Positions 51,816 through 61,710 of a stretch of DNA of 64,000 bases are shown one piece after another (position 1 is the first letter of the stretch; every line of letters starts with the position of its first letter). A model generated the notes under the pieces. It made no database searches and was not told the origin of the DNA. It was given only the letters and a program-made list of their open reading frames with translations. Source of the DNA: Paramecium sonneborni. Lineage: Eukaryota > Ciliophora > Oligohymenophorea > Peniculida > Parameciidae. The position numbers and the translations under genes are program-made. The DNA is taken from positions 29,949-93,948 of the forward strand of contig CAJJDN010000069.1 of the NCBI GenBank assembly GCA_905182985.1, written 5' to 3'.

Positions 51816-52202
51816 TCATTTTAATTTAATATGTTCAAAGTATTTATAATTAACATCGATATCATTGGCATTGTTGATAATCCAAAATTCTACCTTTTCA
51901 TAAAATCTAACTTTCTTAGTTGGCTCCTATTTAAAAAAATTATTTGTTCTGTTTGTTTAAATTTCAGTGGATTATGATCGTATTCTCATTTTATTTTCAC
52001 ATCTCTTTGTTAAACTTTCTTAATTTTTGATTATTTTTGTGCTAAATCTCCTCAGTGTATTGTTGGAATTATGACTTTAAATATTCTATAAATTTTGTTA
52101 ATGTATATCCTCTAAATTATATATTTAGAATAACTTTGGAGCATGAGATTATACTTCAAAGAAATTATTTTAAATTTATTTATTTGCTTTTCTTGTTAGC
52201 AT
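51816..52202 (-). CDS. Small basic protein with an RVxF-type PP1 docking motif
   Basis: 128 residues, no intron, ATG 52202 to TGA 51816-51818. Mostly polar Asn/Gln/Lys sequence. The C-terminal third reads PTKKVRFYEKVEFWIINN: KVRF fits the RVxF motif that docks to protein phosphatase 1, and the following strand-like residues resemble the corresponding segment of PP1 regulators of the PPP1R15 type. Role as a phosphatase targeting or inhibitor subunit is inference from this motif alone. Confidence 0.55.
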
Positions 52203-53201
52203 TTTATGTTATAAGATATTTCCTGATTTGTTTATTGGTTATATCAATTAAGGAACTAAAATATGTTCATTTTTTGATGGGAAACAAACTTTTGTCATAA
52301 ACAAAGTCTGAGATATCTTTGATCTAGATAATTGATGATTTCTAAGAGGAATTGCACTCATAAATATTTATACATATATATATTGACTTTTGTAATTTAA
52401 AAAATATCTGAAAAATTTTTGATGACATCAAATTTACAAGTATAATTCCACCAATTTATACATTTGAACATATCAGCATATTTAATTGCTTAATTGTTTG
52501 TAAATAATTATCCAAAAGAGGACTGTTATTAAATTATAAAAAAATTTTTGATTTTTATTAATTTTCTGAGGATTATTTCATTTTATTATCATTTGAATTA
52601 TATATTGTAATAAATATATATTATTTTTTTTCCATATTCTGTTTATTTGTTACTATTAGATGAAAATTCTGATTTTTAGATCTAAGATTAGATGTTTGAT
52701 TTTATAAATAATTATTTGTCAATTGAAACAGCAAATGATAGCTTTAATATATAAGATTTTTATTTTAAAAAAGTTGATTTTTAATCAATAAAAAAATAGT
52801 GAATAGTATAGTTTTTAAGTTTATTGGATAGGTTGATTAAATGTTTATTAAAGGAAAGATAGATTAAAATATTGAAGATAAATGATAAAATTAATTAATA
52901 ATTATATATAAGCAAGTAAAATTTATATAGTTTATTGAAATGTTGATTTAATAAATTTACTTTAAATGAATAAAATGATTAGTATTAAAAATGAATATTA
53001 TAAGAACTTATTATTAATTAATATTTTATTTATTATAAGTTAAATTATAAATAGTAATAATTAAGAGATATGAGAGTTTTGGATGTAATTAAAGGAGTAT
53101 TATTAATTAGTTGATATTTAATGAATGAGAGTGAAATAAAATAATAATTAATAATAATGATTGTTAAATGAAATAATTAAAATATATTTTAAATAAATTG
53201 A
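52203..53201. other. About 1 kb with at most one doubtful exon
   Basis: A plus-strand frame with acidic, protein-like sequence (DENSDFQIQDQMFDFINNY) ends at TGA 52800-52802, but I find no credible start. The rest is AT-rich without a recognised feature. This is a long spacer for such compact DNA. Confidence 0.4.
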
Positions 53202-55010
53202 ATGCAAGCAGAGATAAAAAATATTCCATTGAATTAAGGAAAATATACAACTTAATAAAGATTAGGTAGTGGTTCTTTTGGTGAAATTTATTTGGTGACA
53301 ACATAAGCAAATGAAATATTGGCAGCAAAATTTGTATAATTTGATTTTGAATAAATTTAGGAAGAAACTAAATCAAAACATCCTTAATTAGGATTTGAAT
53401 CAAAGGTTACAAAAGCATTGTAAGGAGGAAGTATGATTTATTATAAAGAAAAATAGTTGGGATTCCTGTACTTCATTATTTTGGATAAGAATCTGGATTA
53501 AATGTAATGATTATAGATTTACTGGGACCAAATTTAGAAGACTTATTCAATTTATGTTAAAGAAAGTTTTCATTAAAAACTGTAATCATGTTAGCAGATT
53601 AAATGATTTAAAGAGTTGAATATATGCATTCGAAAAGTTTTATACATAGAGATATTAAACCAGATAATTTTCTTATTGGATTAGGCAGAAAATCAAACAC
53701 TGTGGTATTTTATTAAATTAATATACTCAGTATATTCTAGATTTTGGTTTAAGTAAAAAATATAGAGACGCTAAAACACATTAACATATTCCATACAGAG
53801 AAAATAAAAATCTTACGGGTACAGCAAGATATGCTAGTATTAATGCACATCTTGGTATAGAATAATCTAGAAGAGATGATTTAGAAGCTATTGGATATGT
53901 TATGGTCTATTTATTAAGAAGTTATCTACCTTGGTAAGGAATTAAAGCAAATAATAAATAAGAAAAATATCATAAAATCATGGAAAAAAAAATGACTACT
54001 CCTGTTGAAGTTTTATGTAAGACTTTACCAAGTATTTTTTATTTATCATTTTAATAGTTGAATTCTCAACATATTTAAATTATTGTAGATCCTTAAGATT
54101 CGAAGATAAACCTGATTATAGTTTTCTTAGAAAAATGTTCAAAGAATTATTCTAAAAACATGGATATGATTGGGATTATTAATATGATTGGTGTCTAGCT
54201 ATTAATGGATAAAAAACTAATACTTATAATAATGGTAAAATCACAATCTAAGTTAATGCAAATTAATATGATGCTGATGAAAATCAACCTCCTATTACTA
54301 TCTAAATTAGTAAATCCTATTATTAATTATTTAAGATGAGAAAGTTTAAGATAAATAAATTGTTGAATCCAAAATTATTGAAAATAAATATTAAAGAGTC
54401 TAGAATCCAGAAAATGATATAGATTAAACTGAATAAATTGCTAGAAATTTAATGGGAAATGAATAATTTAATAAATAACAAGATTAGATTAAAAAGAATC
54501 TTATGGGTGATAGTGAAATCAAATTATCAATCCCTAATAATACAAGTTAAAAAAATTAAGCACCAATTGAAACAGTTTTCAATCCTAGGGTTGTTATTTA
54601 GGTATTTAATTAAATAATTTTAATGTAGAAAAAAACAATTTATGAAAGATTAGGCCAGAGTATGGCTATTGATTTTACAGTTGATAAGCTATTACAAAAA
54701 TTGTAGAATGATCCAAAATTAAAAAGCTTCTTTGTTAAATCAGATATGAAGAAACTAAATTCTTAGATGTAAGCTTTTCTTACAATGCTTTTTGGAGGGT
54801 ATAAATTAAAAATGATTTAGACCTTCAAATTATATGGGAAGAGATATGTTAGAAGCTCATAGAGGATTGGGTATTGATGATACTCATTTCAATCTTGTAG
54901 TAAAACATTTAAGTGATACTCTTGTAAATTTAGCACTACCAGAAGATATAGTTGCAGAAGTTGTTGAAGTATGTGAATCTCTTAGAGATGATGTACTTGG
55001 AAAAGGATGA
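53202..55010 (+). CDS. Casein kinase 1 fused to a truncated hemoglobin
   Basis: One frame of 551 residues after six introns (53431-53456, 53705-53730, 54032-54057, 54310-54335, 54604-54630, 54799-54820). Residues 15-300 are a full CK1 domain: GSGSFGEIY (22-30), Lys43, [11 protein letters not shown] (from 140), [40 protein letters not shown] and FRPD-like [15 protein letters not shown] polar, Gln/Asn-rich linker follows. From about residue 432 comes a 2-over-2 globin: [32 protein letters not shown] and MLEAHRGLG with the proximal His. No TGA separates them, and a 27-nt in-frame GTA...TAG intron sits at the boundary. Stop TGA 55008-55010. Each domain is certain; the fusion rests on the read-through frame. 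Confidence 0.85.
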
Positions 55011-55045
55011 TATAATATTAATTAAATAAATTATTATTAAATTAA

Positions 55046-55549
55046 ATGTCCAATTCATAAAAGTATAGTAATTGTGCTAAAAGATCATTTGGCTAAGTTT
55101 TATTAGGAAAGAACTAACAAAATTCTTCAAATATGAAATTATCTACTAAAACTGATAAACTTAATTTAATACAAACAAGAATAGAAATTCTAAAATGCAA
55201 GAAGAATGAATAAAAATTTCAGTATCAAAAGAAATACTTCATTAAAATTTGAGGACGATAAATAGATTAATTAACATTCATAAATTTTGGGAAGTTATTG
55301 GAATTTATTATTTAGGTGGGGGTTTGTATGTTATTATTCAAATCAAAAAATTTAGAATGTTTAGGATAGAAGAGAAAATAATAATCTCTCATCAAAGAAT
55401 ATACAAATAAAAGAAAAATTGATGACACATCAATTGTATCATAAGAACTATAATCAGAACCATTGAATCTTAATGAAATATTTCATAAAATGCTAAGAAA
55501 AGGTACTCCTATTAATGTTATTTTTAATGAAAAATTTGTTACTAATTGA
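55046..55549 (+). CDS. Unknown basic protein, 149 aa
   Basis: Two introns (55222-55253 ending GAG, 55294-55315 ending TAG) give an exact 150-codon frame from ATG 55046 to TGA 55547-55549. Lys/Asn/Gln-rich, with LIQTRIEILKCKKNEQ and a conserved-looking end NLNEIFHKMLRKGTPINVIF. No family recognised. It starts 35 bp behind the kinase-globin stop. Confidence 0.6.
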
Positions 55550-55737
55550 TTAATTTAATGAGTATTTATTTAAACAGAAATAGTTAAATATTAAATTTAT
55601 ATAAATTATCATTTTTTAAACGAATTTTCTTATTCAACTTAAAAGATATAATAACAGTAGTTTAATTTGATGAGTTTATATTATAAAATTATCTTTTCTT
55701 TAGTAGAAAATTTCATTATTTAAAATTTAATATATTG

Positions 55738-58182
55738 ATGAATAAATTTTCATTAAAATTTAAAGATAGAGATTTGGAATAATTGTATCAAACATTTTTA
55801 TTAGAGAAAATATAGTATCCTGTGTTTATGGTTTTAGCAATATTTTCAATAATAATATTAGGAATAAAGAATATTGATGGTTTTATAAATAATAATCAGA
55901 GTTAATTTACACTTAAAATAATAGGGTTTTGCCTATTTGTATTGGCAAGTGTAATGAGTTACTTTTATAAAAAATTTACAAGAATAGGATTTTATGTTAC
56001 TAATCATTTTTTAATGTTGTATTAAATAAATTAGAGGTAGAATGAAGTTTAACATACTTATCTATTTGGTTAAAATTAGATGTTTATACATTCAGTCGTT
56101 ATGTTAGTGAGTGATTATCCTGATGGAATAATTACAAACTTTACTTGGACAGTTATTAGAATGACTATAGCCAATACGATTGATACAAGCCTAGATTATT
56201 AAGATTAAATATATTCTGCTGCTGTGTTCTTATCATTATGTCTCTGCATTTATATTAAAAATGTTCACTTACGCAAGGCTTACATGTTCTCAATAAGAGA
56301 CAGCTAATGGGGTACTAATTTATAATAACCTAACTTAAAGAGGTTTTATTACCATAATTAATATCGAAGCCAACTTTCATTTTTACATGCAATGAAGAGA
56401 AATAACAATTTTAGATTTCTAGAATGATTCAAATGCATTTCTTAATGAATGTTGAAAATCCTTTGCTACATTTCTTGAGAAATTCAAGAGTTGGAAGTAA
56501 AACTTTAGAATAATATATTTGGGATAGAACTAAATAAAGAAAAAATACTTCAATAAGATATACTATGGAAAATTTAAGTATTCATTATAATAAAAAATAA
56601 TAATCAATCACTTTTTCTGAATGTCTTTTAGATACTGTGACATTTATACTTGTAATTGATTCAGAAGATAAAAACTTTATTGAATTAAGGAAAAAGCAAT
56701 ATAGTATACAAGAACAACATACAAATCAAATACTAAAGGTATTTAAAAGTTAATAAAATATAATCAAAAGAGGATTAAAAGAAAAAAATTTTGAATTAAT
56801 TTTTGATTTAAGCATCGCATTAGTATAAATGATCTAAAGATGTCAATTAAATAAAATTTGTTTAAGATTGGTGAATCTAACAAATTTAATAGATTATATA
56901 ATCAAATTATTTTAATCTTAAGAAAGAACAGAATATGATTTCAAATGCAAATAAAATATCTTATTGTTAACAATCTAACCCCTTTTAATATCATATTTAT
57001 TATATTTATTTTAGAATACAAGATAATTTAATCATATCATAATTGAGTTATCTAGGATTAATGGATAGGTTTAACTTCAAATATTAGGACAATTATAAAA
57101 ACAAATAGATTCATTTTATGAATAAGCAGAAAAAATCTTAATTAAAAAAAAAATATTAATACAACCTTGTAATTAAGTTTATTTTTATATAGATACTATA
57201 CTTATATTTAATGAATCTCCAATGCTGTCCTTTAATTCTACTCTGATATCTTAAAAATATATATGAAAAAGTGAATCACTTATAATTATATAAATTTATT
57301 TGTAAATTTGATCTATTTATATTAATGAAGTTAAACATTAGTATTGAGAAGAAATCGAGAAAAAATACACATAAAGGATTCTTAATATTTTTCAAAGGAG
57401 GATGATTATTAAAGGATAAAAGAATTTGTAATTTTGAGAATATTAATAAGAGATAATACTAGGATTAAAATGGAGGCACAAGAGGATAGCTTATATTAGT
57501 CTATAATTATTATGATTGAAATAATTTATAATATAACCAACACAGAAAAAGTATGCAATAACTATATCAGTTTTTGATAGTATGAAAAAAAGAAGTTCAA
57601 ATACTTTCATAAAAAAATTATATTTAAACTGAAAGATAGATATTAGAAATTTCTGATTGTAGCTCTATCAAATTCTTTTAAATTGAAACAAAATTACATT
57701 CTATTATAGATTTCTTAAATGAGGGTGAATTTTTTAACCATATAAGAAGATTAATATCAATAAAAAATATCTGAAAAATAAGATTCTATCTTGTAGAAAT
57801 CTTGTTGTTGTAGATGATCTACACAAATAAAGTATTATTTATAGAGATTTTTAAAAAAATTATTATTTACAATAAAGCTCACATAAAATATGTGATTTTT
57901 GTTTATGAAAATTTTGTCCTTGAGGCGATAATTATGCAAAGAATTTTTTTTTATATTTCATATAATTATTAGTTCTAAGGAGGTTTTTAAGGGAAATGGG
58001 TAAAGATTAGTGAACTTTTGATGATTTATAATACTTATCTTTTTGAGGCAAATTGCTATTTAAAAACGATAATAAAAAAGAGATCACAAAAATTGATTTT
58101 AATTGATGAAATAAAAATAGGAAATGAATTATTTAAAGTAAGTTTAATACTTGCTTAAATAATTGATAATGAAGAATGTTGA
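55738..58182 (+). CDS. Membrane histidine-kinase-like protein, possibly degenerate
   Basis: ATG 55738 opens a soluble leader and two hydrophobic hairpins (PVFMVLAIFSIIILGI, IGFCLFVLASVMSYF; AAVFLSLCLCIYI). A 29-nt AAG intron (56312-56340) leads to a PAS-like stretch and a helix pair RMIQMHFLMNVENPLLHFL, placed where a histidine phosphoacceptor would be, but no His sits at the expected point. Later YQKFLIVALSNSFKL resembles the ATPase N-box NLLSNAxKF. A TGA near 57264 lies in the otherwise continuous frame, and more frame joins are needed after 57310, so the end is approximate. It could be a decayed or catalytically dead hybrid kinase. The last recognisable frame closes at TGA 58180-58182. Confidence 0.45.
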
Positions 58183-58455
58183 GGAGAAACTTGAAAGATT
58201 AGGTGATTAAAAAGAAATACATGTGCAGAATTTTTTCAAAGATATAAATTTAATTATAATAATAAAGAATAGAGATCTAAGCACAAATATAAATAGTGAC
58301 AAAAGTGTTTTAAATTTTTAGAATGAAAATTTAATAAGGAAAAGTACTTATGTGTATGTATTTGGTGGATATTAAAATATTTAAAATTTAATTTACAAAG
58401 AAAAAAAATTGATGATAATTGAATATAATAAACTATAAATTATTCAGTGAGAAAT

Positions 58456-58854
58456 ATGAGAAATTCTGCTTTGGGACCAAGATTAACACTAAGTAGAGCC
58501 CAGGTAGATGATACAGAAGACATACCTGAGGAACCTGAAGATTTTGAAACAATAATAGTAGAGAAGAAGAAAATAAAATATAAAGCAATAAGAGATGATC
58601 GATTTGATGGAAAAGGACGTTAAATAAAATAAGGAACTGGATATGGAATTAATTTTGATAATTTTATAACAGTATGCGTTTTTGATCCAAATGAAGAAGT
58701 AGTATAAATAAAAGAAACCTTATCAAATTGCACGAATGCAATTGATTAATAAAAAATAAATCCAAGATTGGATATAAAATATAAAGATGAAAATAAAGGA
58801 GATGAAATCATTCTGTTCTCAATCCTAAAAAAATAAAAAAAACAAATGATTTGA
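58456..58854 (+). CDS. Unknown soluble protein, 132 aa
   Basis: Intronless frame from ATG 58456 (MRNSALGPRLTLSRAQ) through an acidic stretch (DDTEDIPEEPEDFE) to a basic/globular part with RFDGKGRQIKQGTGYGINF, ending at TGA 58852-58854. No family recognised. It converges on the cathepsin C gene with 19 bp between stops. Confidence 0.65.
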
Positions 58855-58873
58855 TTTATTAAAATATATATTG

Positions 58874-60433
58874 TCATTACTTTCTTAGATTAGACTATTT
58901 TAATTCAATAAATTCTCCTGAAGACTTAGAATAAATAATAGGTTCAGCTGCTTCAGCCATACTTTCAATAGCAGATTCATCAACTCCTCTTTTCATTCTT
59001 TTAAAATAATAATTAAATAAATAAAATACCTAAAATTTCCATTTTCTCCCCATTATTATCCCCAACTATTTTATAATAACCAAAATTTAACTCCATTCTC
59101 TTCACCCCATCCATAACATAATACAGAATGATCTACTTTTTCCTTATTATAATTAATTTAATATTAATACCCATTCAGGATGATCAGAAGTAGACCAATC
59201 ATGTTAAGCAACTGAATGATATATTCCACTTTTATAATACATAAAATCTTATGCAGGTTCAAAATTCATAATTACTGGACCATTATTAAATAATTCCAAC
59301 ATTATATCTCTTTCATTACTTAATCCATAACCACCTCCTATATATTTATAGTTTTTAGCACCATAAACTTTTTGTTATGATGAATAATCTATCTTTTTAC
59401 ATGTACCTACATCACCTTTATAAGGATATTGTTCTTCTGTCACTAAGTATTATTCAGATGCAAACTTCTCTACTAAAAATGGATATCCACCATCACAACC
59501 TTAGTTATAATAATTACAATCCACTGAATATTAAGGTGATAATGTTACTTTTTCACCTTTCATTTTTAATCTAGCTGATAACATTTCCATTGTTGATATA
59601 GCATAACAAGATCCACATTATTTTTATTATCTTGGTGGATCAAGATATCTTTCTAAACTATATGATTTTGGTAGATCTGATACATCACTGCTTTTTATTT
59701 AACTGAAAGAGCTTTTCTTTAAACTTTTCCCTTGATAATGCTTTCTTCTACCTGCCATCTTGTTCAATTCTAACAAATTTACACCTTCTAAATTATCATA
59801 TGCTTATGCTTTCCATAATTTTGGAATACTATTTAATTTTTCAACTGCTTCTCTATGATTTGTGAAGCCTTTACTTAATTTCACTCTATCATCATGTCTT
59901 GTACTTTTTTAAATAAATTCTGGTTAAACAACACTAATAAGTTTATAGGAATCTGTTGCATCAACATTACCATCAGATTTCATAGCTCTATAACATCCTT
60001 TTTCACCAGTCTTTTAGTTATTATACCACCCAATCAAAGTTTCACCACAGAATGATTTATAATCAACTCCATTTGGTTCATATTTAGAAAATGCAAAATA
60101 TTTAATTCCATTATGTTCAACTTCAAATCCTTCATCATATACCATAGTCCACGATCCAGTTGATTTTCTCTCTTTATCTGTAACAGTATAATCATTTCCT
60201 AAGTTTAATTCAAAAGAATCAGAAGCACGAAAATCTTCCCAACCAGCTTTATATGATGAATGTTATGTATCAGGAACATGATGACCGCAAGGTAGTGAAC
60301 CTTTACCTTTTAATTAAACTCCAGAAACTTCCATTTTCCATTTTCCAACAATCTAATGTTTAAGACAATGAACAGGAAGATCTGCTTATACTAAAGATAT
60401 AGCTATTAAACTTATCAAAATAAGTTAATTCAT
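58874..60433 (-). CDS. CTSC: Cathepsin C / dipeptidyl peptidase I
   Basis: 499 residues after two AAG introns (59143-59170, 58998-59029). Signal peptide MNQLILISLIAISLVQA, then the exclusion domain starting DLPVHCLKHQIVGKWKMEV, which turns a papain-type fold into a dipeptidyl peptidase. The catalytic Cys is in QQKQCGSCYA, the His in DHSVLCYGWG, and the Asn in NSWGQQWGENGNFRMKRG. CDGGYPF and GGGYGLSN are also typical. It is a lysosomal enzyme that removes N-terminal dipeptides, often activating other hydrolases. All catalytic residues and the exclusion domain are present, so it is expected to be active. Stop TGA 58874-58876. Confidence 0.95.
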
Positions 60434-60473
60434 CGATTAATTAAAAATGATTAATATTTACTTAATAATTAAC

Positions 60474-61087
60474 TCATTAATTCTATTCTTATTCTTATTC
60501 CTTTTATTATTATTCTTATGTTTATTATTATTCTTATGATGTTTATTATTCATCTTTTTCTTCTTATTCATTTTCTTCTTAATCTTCATCATCTTCATCT
60601 GGTTAACCTTGACCATCAAATCCTTAGAAATTATTGGCATTCCAATCATCTAATCCTTTTCCTCCTTCTTCATTTTCATCATCTTCATCAATATATTTAG
60701 TCCAATCAACCTATAGATTATAATACTATACATACTTATAAATATTATAATTTATGAGTTTCTTTTATCAATCTTGTCCAATATGTTGCTGCTTAATCTT
60801 TTTTTCTTAAAATGAATCTTACATTAACACCATAATTTGTCCATTTGCTATCCTTAAATTAAAGTTATCTATTACTTCAACGATGACTTCTGCAAACAAA
60901 TTGATTTCAAATGCATAATTTACACCTTCAGCACTTGCGCTAAATTTCAATGATGTTGTTGTTAGTTCAACTTTTTCTTCTTTCAAGTCTCTAACTTCAA
61001 CTGTCAAGAAGATATTGTCTTTTCTTTAAGCCCATTTTACAATTGGATTACTATTATCAATATTATTTCATACATTGTCTTTTGCAT
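60474..61087 (-). CDS. p23-type Hsp90 co-chaperone (CS domain)
   Basis: 180 residues after three introns (61051-61073, 60853-60875, 60711-60735). The CS domain starts INPIVKWAQRKDNIFLTVEV and continues with LKFSASAEGVNYAFEINLF, WTNYGVNVRFILRKKD and YWTRLIKETHK. After it comes VDWTKYIDEDDENEEGG, the p23 tail that binds closed Hsp90, then a Gln/Glu-rich tract made almost entirely of TAA and GAA codons. It stabilises client complexes of cytosolic Hsp90. Start ATG 61087 lies 14 bases before the first intron; stop TGA 60474-60476. It ends 40 bp before the cathepsin C start, same strand. Confidence 0.92.
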
Positions 61088-61267
61088 CACAAATTAATTA
61101 TTTTATTTAACATATTTGCATTAATTTCTTGAAATTCTGTACATTAAAAAATTAGTTAATATGAGAACTATAAATAATAACGACAACAAAAGAGAAGTTG
61201 ATTTATATATAAAGAATTTTGAAAAATTCTCAATGATAATTTTTAAAAATAAAATATATTAAAAAAT

Positions 61268-61684
61268 ATGTAGAATCCCATGTTAGAAGATCTAAAAAAC
61301 ATAATGAAAGAAGGTTGGCTTGAAAAAGAATCCAGAGTATTTAAATCATGGAGAAAGTATTATTTCTCTTTTATCTTAGACGATGGTTTGTATTAACGAC
61401 TACCTCTTTGTATTCATTTAAGGCAGAAAAATAATATTCAAATCCTACAGAAATAATTTAATTATCATAAGTTAGTTCTATAAAAAGCTGCTAAGAAGAA
61501 ACTAATAAGGAAAATACATTCGTAAATATTGATTACTCTATACATTAAGAAAATTGATACTCCTGATTAAACATTTTTCTTATAAGCAGACAATAATAAA
61601 GATAAAGAAGGATGGATTGGAGCAGTTGGCAAAGCTCTTGTTAAATTAAATATGAAAAAAAACAGAAATGATGATGATGATTGA
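61268..61684 (+). CDS. Small PH-domain protein
   Basis: 121 residues that are almost only a pleckstrin-homology domain: KEGWLEKESRVFKSWRKR (first strands, with basic residues that could bind phosphoinositides), RWFVLTTTSLYSFKAEK, and the closing helix EGWIGAVGKALVKL with the invariant Trp. Introns 61357-61379 (TAG) and 61522-61549 (AAG). An acidic Asp run precedes TGA 61682-61684. Such minimal PH proteins act as membrane adaptors. It is divergent from p23 (about 180 bp) and convergent with the RPA-like gene (26 bp). Confidence 0.9.
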
Positions 61685-61710
61685 TAATTTTATCTAAAAT
61701 TTTATAGATG

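Noticed and set aside
60458..60700. Two short opposed ORFs (Lys/Asn/Met-rich minus, His/Leu-rich plus)
   Set aside because: They are shadow frames of the repetitive p23 C-terminal tail.
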